Assembly (NCBI GenBank): GCA_025055355.1 | Contig: JANWYM010000159.1 | Location: forward strand, 1 to 8,328 | Length of the DNA: 8,328 bases | Source of the DNA: Abditibacteriales bacterium | GTDB lineage: Bacteria; Armatimonadota; Abditibacteriia; Abditibacteriales; JANWYM01 | Reading direction: 5' to 3' | Shown: positions 1-5,999 of the stretch, in pieces | How the letters are laid out: each line of letters starts with the position of its first letter | Position numbering within the stretch: position 1 is the first letter of the stretch | Position numbers and translations under genes: made by a program | The notes under the pieces: model-generated | Told to the model about the DNA's origin: nothing | Databases searched by the model: none | Seen by the model: only the letters and a program-made list of their open reading frames with translations

Positions 1-1652
1 CCGATCAACTCAAGGCGATTGAGGAAGTCAAAGCGGACATGGAAACGCCCAAGCCGATGGACCGCCTCGTGTGTGGCGACGTCGGCTACGGCAAAACCGA
101 GGTCGCCATACGTGCCGCGTTCAAAGCGGTGCAGGACGGCAAGCAGGTCGCTGTGCTCTGCCCGACTACGGTTCTCGCGCAGCAGCATTACAACACCTTC
201 TGCGAGCGGCTGTCGCCCTATCCCGTGCGCGTCGAGATGCTCAGTCGCTTCCGCAGCCCGCAAGAACAAAAAGCCATCCTCGACGAAACGCGACTCGGCG
301 CGGTGGACATCCTCATCGGCACCCACCGCATTCTGTCGCCGGACTGCAAGTTCAAGGACTTGGGGTTGGTCGTTGTGGACGAGGAGCAGCGGTTCGGTGT
401 CCTGCAGAAGGAGCATCTGAAGCAATTGCGCAAAACGGTAGACGTGTTGACCCTGACAGCGACGCCCATCCCCCGCACCTTGCATCTGGCCCTCAGCGGC
501 TTGCGCGAGATGAGCCTCATCGAAGACCCGCCCGAAGGGCGCATGCCGATCCGCACCTACGTGATGCGCTTCAACGAGGGCGTGGCGCGGCAGGCGATGC
601 AGCGCGAGTTGGAGCGGGGCGGGCAGGTGTTCTACCTTTACAACCGCGTGCAGGACATCCAGCGCGTCGCTGAGCGCGTCCGAAAACTGCTGCCCCACGC
701 TCGTGTCGCCATCGCACACGGGCAGATGAACGAAGACAAACTCGAGGAGGTCATGATGGACTTCTTCGACGGCAAGGTGGATGTGCTGGTGTGCACCACC
801 ATCATCGAGAACGGTTTGGACGTGCCGAACGCTAACACGCTCATCGTCGAGCGCGCCGAGTTGTTGGGCTTGGCGCAGATGTATCAGTTGCGGGGGCGCA
901 TCGGGCGGTCGCACCGGCAGGCGTATGCTTACTTTTTCTTCAGCGCGCAGAAACTTACACCCGAAGCCGAGCAGCGGTTTGAAGCCCTCCGCGAATATGC
1001 CGACTTGGGCAGCGGGTTCAAGATCGCCCTGCGCGACTTGGAGATTCGCGGCGCGGGCAATCTGTTGGGGGTGCAGCAAAGCGGTCACATCAGCGCGGTC
1101 GGCTACGAGATGTATGTTGAGATGTTACAAGAAGCCATCCAAGAAATCCGCCACGAACCCGTGCCGCAGAGGATTCATCTGCCCGAGGTGGACCTGCCTG
1201 TGCCAGCGTTTCTCCCGGAGAGTTACATCGAGAGTTTGGAGCACCGCTTGGCGATGTATCGCAAAATGGCGAACGTGGAGACCGTGGGGGACGTGGACAC
1301 CATCGCCGAAGAACTACGCGACCGCTACGGCGTGCTGCCGCTGGCGGCGCAGAACCTCCTGCGCTTACTGCGGATGCGCGTGCAGTGCTACCACGCTGGG
1401 CTCAGCGGCATCGTGCAACAGGAGCGGCAGTGCGTGGTTATCAAGTTCTTCTCCTACGCCCGCCTCACGGACGGGGAAATCGTTCGCCTTTACCGCGCCC
1501 TGTCCCACAAGCACCCGAAGGAGGTGCTCAACGCCATCTCAGTGCGTTCGGACGGCATTGCCTTCCGCACCGCTGTGCTGCGCGGGCAACGATTGCTGCG
1601 CGTCGTCGAGGACGCCGTGAGTGAGTTAGCCGCCGCGCGCGCCAACGCGTAG
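1..1652 (+). CDS. mfd: Transcription-repair coupling factor Mfd, 3' part (5' end outside window)
   Basis: Mfd is the ATP-driven translocase that removes stalled RNA polymerase from DNA lesions and recruits UvrA. The reading frame is open from base 3, so the start lies upstream, and about 549 C-terminal residues are visible. The helicase core is complete from motif I onward: Walker A GDVGYGKT at visible residues 25-32, the DEEQ box at 126-129, TATPIPRT at 152-159, and the QLRGRIGRS motif VI near nt 885-912. The ALRDLEIRGAGNLLG segment typical of Mfd/RecG translocases follows, and then the C-terminal TRCF domain (LPESYIESLEHRLAMYRK region). The N-terminal UvrB-like modules and the RNA polymerase-interacting domain are not in the window. 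There are no internal stops or damaged motifs, so this is an ordinary functional copy. No clear terminator follows; only a weak GGCT/AGCC hairpin at 1657-1667 without a T tract is seen. Confidence 0.97.
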   Translation, partial: DQLKAIEEVKADMETPKPMDRLVCGDVGYGKTEVAIRAAFKAVQDGKQVAVLCPTTVLAQQHYNTFCERLSPYPVRVEMLSRFRSPQEQKAILDETRLGAVDILIGTHRILSPDCKFKDLGLVVVDEEQRFGVLQKEHLKQLRKTVDVLTLTATPIPRTLHLALSGLREMSLIEDPPEGRMPIRTYVMRFNEGVARQAMQRELERGGQVFYLYNRVQDIQRVAERVRKLLPHARVAIAHGQMNEDKLEEVMMDFFDGKVDVLVCTTIIENGLDVPNANTLIVERAELLGLAQMYQLRGRIGRSHRQAYAYFFFSAQKLTPEAEQRFEALREYADLGSGFKIALRDLEIRGAGNLLGVQQSGHISAVGYEMYVEMLQEAIQEIRHEPVPQRIHLPEVDLPVPAFLPESYIESLEHRLAMYRKMANVETVGDVDTIAEELRDRYGVLPLAAQNLLRLLRMRVQCYHAGLSGIVQQERQCVVIKFFSYARLTDGEIVRLYRALSHKHPKEVLNAISVRSDGIAFRTAVLRGQRLLRVVEDAVSELAAARANA

Positions 1653-1682
1653 CGCAGGCTTCCAGCCGGCACATCTTACACC

Positions 1683-1711
1683 TTGCACCTCTCTTCAAAA
1701 ACAGTTAGAAT
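1683..1711 (+). promoter_or_regulatory. Probable sigma-70 promoter for the TPR gene
   Basis: TTGCAC (1683-1688) and TAGAAT (1706-1711) are separated by exactly 17 bp in the mfd-TPR gap. The -10 matches consensus at 5 of 6 positions, but the -35 only at 3 of 6. Transcription would start near 1718, leaving a leader of about 85 nt. Within that leader the octamer CTTCAAGC occurs twice (1715-1722 and 1733-1740), 18 bp apart. The call rests on spacing and -10 quality only. Confidence 0.45.
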
Positions 1712-1803
1712 AGCCTTCAAGCAGGCGACGGGCTTCAAGCGTGGGCGGCGGAGGACGCGCAGCCCGCAACCCGTTCGTCGCCAGAACAAAGGATGTGAGA
1801 CCC

Positions 1804-2451
1804 ATGCGGACGATGAGGATGGTCATTTGCCTACTGGTTTGTTTCAGTGGTTGGGCGTTCGCTCAGGAGGACGACGCGCCCTCCCGACCGCCGCGCGCTC
1901 CTGCCCCACGCCTCCACGACACGCCTGAGAACATCAACGAAGACGTTGTGAGGTGGATGTATCGGAGAGCGGATAAATATTATCATGATGGCGACTACGA
2001 GGGCGCGCTCAACTGCTGGCGGCTCATCATGATTTTAGACCCCCACTTTCTCGAAGCCTACGAGGTCTCCTGGTGGCTACTCTGGAGCCTGGCGGTGAGC
2101 GCGGAACAGGAGGGGAAGAAAGACGAAGCGCAACGATACCACGCGCGCGCGGTGGAGGTGCTCGAGCGCGGCATGCTCTACAACCCGAACGTTTACGACC
2201 TCTACGCCGAGGCGGGGCAATACTACCTGTCCATCAAGCAATACGACAAAGCCCGCATCTACTTCGCCCGCGCCGCACAGTTCAAGGAGGCGCCCGTGAC
2301 CGTCAAGCGCAGTTGGGCGCACGCTTGCGAACGCGCTGGTGACCTCCAAGCCTGTGTGGATGTGTGGCAACTCGTGCTCAAGGAAAATCCCACGGACGCG
2401 GTAGCCCTCAACAATCTCCGCCGCGTGCAGGCGAAAATGAATAACAAATAA
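1804..2451 (+). CDS. Exported TPR-repeat protein, function unknown
   Basis: The product is 215 residues. Residues 1-20 look like a Sec signal peptide: basic MRTMRM, then a hydrophobic stretch, then a cleavage-like AFA followed by Q21. The mature N-terminus (about 21-46) is Pro/Ala/Asp-rich and probably disordered. From about residue 52 the chain is a series of amphipathic helix pairs of tetratricopeptide type: ADKYYHDGDYEGALNCW (56-72), AGQYYLSIKQYDKARIYFARA (about 137-157), and AHACERAGDLQACVDVWQ with NPTDAVALNNL (about 172-205). Such proteins usually act as protein-protein scaffolds, here presumably outside the cytoplasmic membrane. The ATG at 1804 was chosen over the in-frame GTG at 1741 because it starts the signal peptide and has AAAGGA at 1788-1793. 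A second in-frame ATG at 1813 is possible. No catalytic motif is visible and no specific role can be assigned. Confidence 0.85.
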   Translation: MRTMRMVICLLVCFSGWAFAQEDDAPSRPPRAPAPRLHDTPENINEDVVRWMYRRADKYYHDGDYEGALNCWRLIMILDPHFLEAYEVSWWLLWSLAVSAEQEGKKDEAQRYHARAVEVLERGMLYNPNVYDLYAEAGQYYLSIKQYDKARIYFARAAQFKEAPVTVKRSWAHACERAGDLQACVDVWQLVLKENPTDAVALNNLRRVQAKMNNK

Positions 2452-2455
2452 CCTC

Positions 2456-2503
2456 TGACCACTGACCACAGGTTAATGGTCAGGAGTCAGTGATCAGTGG
2501 TCA
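2456..2503. repeat. Head-to-head heptamer repeat array (TGAYCAC units)
   Basis: Two plus-strand TGACCAC units (2456-2462, 2463-2469) face four minus-strand units read from 2503 down: TGACCAC (2503-2497), TGATCAC (2496-2490), TGACTCC (2489-2483) and TGACCAT (2482-2476). They are separated by AGGTTA. The array can fold as a long stem (2456-2468 with 2491-2503, 12 of 13 positions paired) or as a shorter inner stem (TGACCA 2463-2468 with TGGTCA 2477-2482). It fills nearly the whole gap between the TPR stop and the start of the flavoprotein gene. Short tandem heptamers of this general style are known as intergenic repeats in several bacterial groups. Confidence 0.8.
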
Positions 2504-2506
2504 TTG

Positions 2507-4027
2507 ATGAACATGCCCAAAGACGCCCACAACGCAGTCGAAGCGCCCACGAAAACGCGGGAAGCGGTTGGCGTTGAAAGTGAACTGGCCGAGGAAGCCG
2601 ACGCGGTTCAGGAGAAGCCGCAGCCGGTTGAAGCCCCCAAGTCGCGCGCGTTTGACGTGGTAGTGATCGGGGGCGGACCGGGCGGCTACGCGGCGGCGGT
2701 GCGCGTCGCGGAGTTGGGCGGGCGGGTGCTGCTGGTTGAGAAAGACGATTTGGGGGGGGCGCACGTCAATCGCGGCGGGGTGTCGTCCAAGGCGCTGCTG
2801 GACAGCGTCAACCTGTTGCGCTGGCTGGAGAACGCGGAGGATTTCGGCGTGGAGGTGCGGCACATCCGCCCGCTGTTTGACCGCATGATGAGGCGGCAGG
2901 CGCGCCTCGTGCGCCAGTGGCGGGCAGCGTGGGAGTTGTTCGCGGGCGACCACCACGTGCAGGTGGCACGCGGGCGGGCGCGATTGGTGGAGCCGCACGT
3001 CGTCGAGGTGGAACTGCGCGATGGGAAGGTAGAGCGCTTCAAAGCCCTCAGCGTGATTGTGGCGACGGGTTCCTCGCCCGCGCCGCCGCCCGTGCCCGGC
3101 GGGGATGGGGCAGGCGTGTTGACCTCCGATAACGTGTGGGAGATGGAGGAACTGCCGTCCAGTCTCGTCGTGTTGGGCGGCGGATACGTCGGCGTGGAGT
3201 TCGCTTACTTGTTCGCTCAACTGGGAGCGCAGGTCGCTCTCGTCGAAGTCCTGCCCCGCATCTTGGCGACGGAGGACAAGGACATCAGCAAGGAGATGAC
3301 GCGCCTGCTGGAGGAGAGCGGCGTCCGCCTCTGCCTCAACGCGAAGGTTGTCGGCATCGCCGACTACGAGAAGCAGAAAGTTGTTTTCTTCGAGGGGCTG
3401 AACGGTCCTGGCGAGGTCGTCGCCGCCAAAGTTCTGGCGGTCGCGGGACGCAAACCCAACATTGCCCATCTGGGACTGGAAGCGGTCGGCGTGCGCATCG
3501 AGGCGGGGCGCATTATGGCGGACGACCACTTGCGCACGAGTGTCAAAGGCATCTACGCGGTGGGGGACGTTTTGCGCGGTGACGGCTGGGCGCACCTCGC
3601 CGCCGCCGAAGGCATCGTCGCGGGCGAAAACGCGATGGGCGGCGACCGCCGCATCGAGCGCGAAGGCGTGCCGCGCTGTCTTTACACCAGCCCCGAAATT
3701 GCCTCCGTCGGCTTAACCGAGTTACAGGCGCAGGAACAGGGGCGCGCCATCCGCACAGGACTGGCGCGCTTCCGCTTCAACGAACGCGCTCTCATTGCCG
3801 GGGAGCGCGAAGGGTTCGTCAAAGTGATTGTGTCTGAACCGACAGAGCAAGTCATCGGCGTCCACATCATCGGCGCGCGCGCCGTCGACCTCGTCGCCGC
3901 AGGCGTGCTGACCCTCAAAGCCGGTCTCACGGTGAACGAACTCCTCGCCACCATTCACGCCCACCCGTCGTTCGTGGAAACGTTCTTCGAAGCCGTCAAA
4001 GCCACGCGCCACGCGCACGGTTTGTAA
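2507..4027 (+). CDS. Dihydrolipoamide dehydrogenase-like flavoprotein lacking both redox cysteines
   Basis: The product is about 506 residues with the full pyridine nucleotide-disulfide oxidoreductase fold. It has an FAD-binding Rossmann motif VVVIGGGPGG (51-60), an NAD-binding motif GGGYVGVE (224-231) whose second strand ends in Glu (VALVE), suggesting NAD(H) rather than NADP(H), a second FAD motif GIYAVGD (348-354), and a C-terminal dimer domain. The family's CxxxxC active site, normally GGTCLNxGCIPSK, reads GGAHVNRGGVSSK here: the cysteines are His86 and Gly91. The C-terminal catalytic pair of lipoamide dehydrogenases is kept (HAHPSFVE, His486 and Glu491). True lipoamide reduction is therefore unlikely. 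Relatives lacking one or both cysteines act as transhydrogenases (SthA lacks the second) or quinone reductases. A 47-residue Ala/Glu/Pro-rich extension precedes the FAD domain. TTG 2504, ATG 2507 and ATG 2513 are all possible starts, with only a weak SD (AGTGG, 2496-2500). Confidence 0.9.
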   Translation: MNMPKDAHNAVEAPTKTREAVGVESELAEEADAVQEKPQPVEAPKSRAFDVVVIGGGPGGYAAAVRVAELGGRVLLVEKDDLGGAHVNRGGVSSKALLDSVNLLRWLENAEDFGVEVRHIRPLFDRMMRRQARLVRQWRAAWELFAGDHHVQVARGRARLVEPHVVEVELRDGKVERFKALSVIVATGSSPAPPPVPGGDGAGVLTSDNVWEMEELPSSLVVLGGGYVGVEFAYLFAQLGAQVALVEVLPRILATEDKDISKEMTRLLEESGVRLCLNAKVVGIADYEKQKVVFFEGLNGPGEVVAAKVLAVAGRKPNIAHLGLEAVGVRIEAGRIMADDHLRTSVKGIYAVGDVLRGDGWAHLAAAEGIVAGENAMGGDRRIEREGVPRCLYTSPEIASVGLTELQAQEQGRAIRTGLARFRFNERALIAGEREGFVKVIVSEPTEQVIGVHIIGARAVDLVAAGVLTLKAGLTVNELLATIHAHPSFVETFFEAVKATRHAHGL

Positions 4028-4047
4028 CGAGTAACCTCAACAAAAGG

Positions 4048-4064
4048 GACGCGGTTGCCGTCAT
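4048..4064. repeat. 17-bp dispersed repeat, copy 1, in the convergent gap
   Basis: GACGCGGTTGCCGTCAT occurs here and again, identically, at 6883-6899. This copy sits 21 nt after the flavoprotein stop, and its last bases include the stop codon of the converging fpg gene (TCA, 4061-4063). The flanks allow a small imperfect hairpin (AGGG with CCCT, ACG with CGT). It might help end transcription in both directions, but there is no T tract to support a terminator call. Confidence 0.65.
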
Positions 4065-4879
4065 CCCTGACATTGCGGACAGTAATGGAAACTCCGCCCG
4101 CTCATGACGCCGCGTCTAATTGTCGCCCCACAGCGGACGCAGGGCTCGCCAGCGCGCCCGTAGACTTTGGGGCGGTGTCCGCCTGCTTGTCCGAAGGCAT
4201 CGCGGTAGCGCGAATCGGGCAACGTCGTGCCGCGACTGGCAATGGCATGGCGCAGCACGTGGCGCACGGCGCGCAGCAGGCGGCGCACTTCGTCGTCCGT
4301 CAGGGTCGTGCAGCGTCGCTCTGGGTGGACGCCCGACTCAAACAGCGCTTCGTCGGCGTAGATGTTTCCCATGCCCGCCATCACACGCTGGTCGAGCAAA
4401 GCGGCTTTGACTTTGACGCGCTTCTTTCGCAGAACGTCCGCGAGTTGACGCCACGTCAAAGTCGCATCGAACGGCTCCGGTCCCATCTGGCGCAGACCCG
4501 GCACCTCCGACAAATCTGACACGGCGCGAAGTTCGCCAAACGTGCGCGGGTCAACGAAGCAGAGCGCACGACCATCGGCGAAGGTCAAAAGAGCGTGCCG
4601 ATGTTTGACGGAGGGTGGATTGATTAATAGTTGCCCACTCATGCCCAGATGAAAAATCAGGTAGCCGCTGTCGAGGCAGAAGATAAGATATTTGCCGCGC
4701 CGTTCGAGGCGTTCGATGCGTCGCCCGACGACGCGCCGACGGAACGCGCGGTGTCCGGGAAATTCCACGTGCGCCAGGCGCGCCCAGCGCGGGCTGACCC
4801 AGACTTTGACGATCGTGGCACCGACGAGTGCTTTTTCCAAGTCCCGACGGATGGTTTCGACTTCGGGAAGTTCGGGCAT
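4061..4879 (-). CDS. mutM: Formamidopyrimidine-DNA glycosylase (8-oxoguanine DNA glycosylase)
   Basis: This bifunctional glycosylase/AP lyase excises 8-oxoguanine and ring-opened purines. The 272-residue product has the normal family length. MPELPEVE at the N-terminus gives the catalytic Pro (exposed after Met removal) and the following Glu. Lys63 lies in GKYLIF, the HLGMSGQL segment carries the intercalating Met, GMGNIYADE belongs to the helix-two-turn-helix, and a zinc finger CxxC-x16-CxxC (247-270) closes the protein with the Arg-containing GRSFHYCPQC. The Met in the loop favours Fpg over Nei. An in-frame ATG at 4888 overlaps the upstream SDR stop (ATGA), but it would add three residues and bury the catalytic proline. 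The start at 4879 has GGGGA about 8 nt upstream. The gene is downstream in an operon with the SDR gene and converges with the flavoprotein gene. Confidence 0.97.
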   Translation of the reverse strand: MPELPEVETIRRDLEKALVGATIVKVWVSPRWARLAHVEFPGHRAFRRRVVGRRIERLERRGKYLIFCLDSGYLIFHLGMSGQLLINPPSVKHRHALLTFADGRALCFVDPRTFGELRAVSDLSEVPGLRQMGPEPFDATLTWRQLADVLRKKRVKVKAALLDQRVMAGMGNIYADEALFESGVHPERRCTTLTDDEVRRLLRAVRHVLRHAIASRGTTLPDSRYRDAFGQAGGHRPKVYGRAGEPCVRCGATIRRGVMSGRSFHYCPQCQG

Positions 4880-4884
4880 GGATG

Positions 4885-5616
4885 TCATCCCCGCCCCACG
4901 TAAAGTTGCTGCACGGGCAGCACAATCGCCTCCAGCATGTTGACGTGCGGCGGCAGGGTCGCCATGAACACCGCGACGGAGGCGATCTCGTCCACGGTCA
5001 TCATCGGTTCTTGGTCTTGGGGGCGCGTGCGGGCAGCGCGGCGTTCAATCAGGACGTTGCCGGGGCAGAGGCAACTGCACGAGATATTGTAGGGGCGTCC
5101 TTCGAGGGCGGTGGTTTGCGTCAGCCCCCACAAGCCGTGCTTGCTGGTGCTGTAAGGCGCCATGTGCGGGCGCACGCGCCAGGCGGAGATGCTGGCGATG
5201 TTGATGATGCGCCCGCCCCCTTGCTGCTTCATGATGCGGAACGCCGCCCGCGTGCAGAGAAACGGACCGCGCAGGTTGACCGCCATGACCTTCTCCCATG
5301 TCTCCAACGTCAGTTCATCAATCGCCCCACCGTCGAACACCCCCGCGTTGTTGTAAAGCACGTCCAGCCGCCCGAACGTCTCCATCGTGCGGGCAAAGAG
5401 GTTTTCCACCTGCCCTTCGTCCGTCACGTCGGTCGGCACGACCAACGCCTGCGCGCCCGTTGCCCGCACCTCCTCCGCCGTGCGCTGCAAGCCCTCCACG
5501 TTCCGTGCCGCCAACACGACGTTGGCGCCCTCTTGCGCCAGCCCGCGCGCGATCCCTCTGCCGATGCCCTGACTGGCGCCGGTGACGATGGCAATTTTGC
5601 CGTCTAATTTGCCCAT
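4885..5616 (-). CDS. Short-chain dehydrogenase/reductase (SDR), classical type
   Basis: This cytosolic NAD(P)-dependent oxidoreductase of 243 residues has every classical SDR element: TGASQGIG (12-19) for the cofactor, D72 in the PTDVTD segment, NNAG (89-92), catalytic Ser142, Tyr155 and Lys159 (YSTSK), and the CPGNV loop after the active site. The strand-2 end reads LAARN without an acidic residue, which suggests NADP(H) preference. The C-terminal tail (MLEAIVLPVQQLYVGRG) resembles SDR members annotated only as general oxidoreductases, so the substrate cannot be named. The start at 5616 gives MGKLDGK with a GGAGGG ribosome-binding site (complement of 5627-5632) 10 nt upstream. The upstream in-frame ATG at 5667 would lie inside the promoter. 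Its stop is 5 nt from the fpg start, so the two genes are probably cotranscribed and translationally coupled. Confidence 0.95.
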   Translation of the reverse strand: MGKLDGKIAIVTGASQGIGRGIARGLAQEGANVVLAARNVEGLQRTAEEVRATGAQALVVPTDVTDEGQVENLFARTMETFGRLDVLYNNAGVFDGGAIDELTLETWEKVMAVNLRGPFLCTRAAFRIMKQQGGGRIINIASISAWRVRPHMAPYSTSKHGLWGLTQTTALEGRPYNISCSCLCPGNVLIERRAARTRPQDQEPMMTVDEIASVAVFMATLPPHVNMLEAIVLPVQQLYVGRG

Positions 5617-5632
5617 GATAGTTGTTCCCTCC

Positions 5633-5665
5633 GATGCGATTTGGTGGGAGAGATTATATCGCATC
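5633..5665. promoter_or_regulatory. Perfect inverted repeat over the SDR promoter, candidate operator
   Basis: GATGCGAT (5633-5640) and its exact complement ATCGCATC (5658-5665) are separated by 17 bp. The right arm touches the -10 element and the spacer of the SDR promoter. The left arm lies in the leader, directly against the GGAGGG ribosome-binding site. The arms therefore bracket the predicted transcription start, which is typical placement for a repressor operator. No regulator gene is visible nearby, so the binding protein is unknown. A chance repeat cannot be excluded. Confidence 0.5.
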
Positions 5666-5681
5666 ACGGGGGGACTGACAA
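5653..5681 (-). promoter_or_regulatory. Strong sigma-70 promoter of the SDR-fpg operon
   Basis: On the minus strand, TTGTCA (complement of 5676-5681, 5 of 6 to consensus) is followed 17 bp later by a perfect TATAAT (complement of 5653-5658). Transcription should start near 5646, giving a leader of about 30 nt that includes the GGAGGG ribosome-binding site. The position fits the chosen SDR start exactly. Confidence 0.85.
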
Positions 5682-5766
5682 AGCGGCAAACGCGAGCATG
5701 AACTTTCCACCCCGCGAAACTTTCCCGCGTCTCCGTTGTTTAAGGGAGTTGCTCAGGTTTCGAAGT

Positions 5767-5903
5767 TGGGGACTCCAGACCCGTTGCAGGAAAATCGCCG
5801 CAGCAGGAGCCCCGCACCGCAGAGCGGGGGCGAGGCTCTGGGAGAGCGAGGCTCCGGGAGGGCGACCGTTTGGAAGGAGCTGTTCATGCCGATTTCATCG
5901 GCA
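5767..5903. repeat. Cluster of short hairpins and a 16-bp tandem repeat
   Basis: This part of the 383-bp gap between the divergent SDR and dioxygenase genes has no credible gene. It holds a series of small structures: TGG/CCA at 5767-5777; GCCCCGC (5809-5815) opposite GCGGGGGC (5824-5831); two tandem copies of GCGAGGCTC[T/C]GGGAG (5830-5844 and 5846-5860, 14 of 15 identical) with self-complementary ends (GCTCT/AGAGC 5835-5847, or alternatively GAGC/GCTC 5844-5854); and a perfect 7-bp stem TGCCGAT-TTC-ATCGGCA (5887-5903). The pattern suggests a composite REP-like intergenic element or a structured leader. Confidence 0.6.
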
Positions 5904-5913
5904 CCACGCCGTA

Positions 5914-5988
5914 TGAGAATCGTCCTCGTCCTCGTCGTCGGTCGTTTTTGGAGTTCGAGCACGAGGACGACGACGAGGACGATTTTCA
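5914..5988. repeat. Long imperfect hairpin of GAGGAC/GTCCTC repeats
   Basis: A 27-nt arm (5914-5940) built of CGTCCT and CGTCGT units is complementary to 5962-5988 at 24 of 27 positions, with a 21-nt loop containing GTTTTTGG. The right arm is a run of GAC/GAG triplets (ACGAGGACGACGACGAGG at 5961-5978). The hairpin ends just before the AGAGGA ribosome-binding site (5988-5993) of the dioxygenase gene, so if transcribed it would sit at the 3' end of that gene's leader. No T tract follows, so it is not a standard terminator. Confidence 0.8.
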
Positions 5989-5999
5989 GAGGATAAGGT

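Noticed and set aside
781..1620. Plus-strand open frame of 279 codons in another frame inside mfd
   Set aside because: Ser/Cys/Arg/Trp-rich nonsense overlapping well-conserved Mfd motifs.
1653..1682. Terminator after mfd
   Set aside because: Only a 4-bp GGCT/AGCC stem is present and no T tract follows.
2456..2503. CRISPR array or attachment site
   Set aside because: Units are 7 bp, adjacent, and in opposing orientation without spacers; no integrase or Cas gene is nearby.
2501..3595. Long minus-strand open frame of 364 codons opposite the flavoprotein
   Set aside because: It is His/Arg/Gln-rich with no recognisable motif and lies antisense to a gene with clear family motifs; GC-rich codon use opens this frame.
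4028..4060. Bidirectional terminator between the convergent flavoprotein and fpg genes
   Set aside because: The gap is 33 bp, with only a weak imperfect hairpin formed by the 17-mer repeat and no T or A tract long enough to call.
4828..5607. Plus-strand open frame of 259 codons opposite the SDR gene
   Set aside because: The composition is typical of an antisense shadow, and the minus strand carries a complete SDR with a ribosome-binding site and promoter.
5736..5996. Possible small gene of 86 codons in the SDR-dioxygenase gap
   Set aside because: Its codons are made of the tandem repeat and the GTCCTC hairpin arms, so the translation is repetitive (VLVLVV, TRTTTRT). There is no convincing ribosome-binding site.
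5666..5999. Promoter for the dioxygenase gene
   Set aside because: TTTAAG and TATGAG hexamers exist, but neither has a -35 partner at 16-18 bp.
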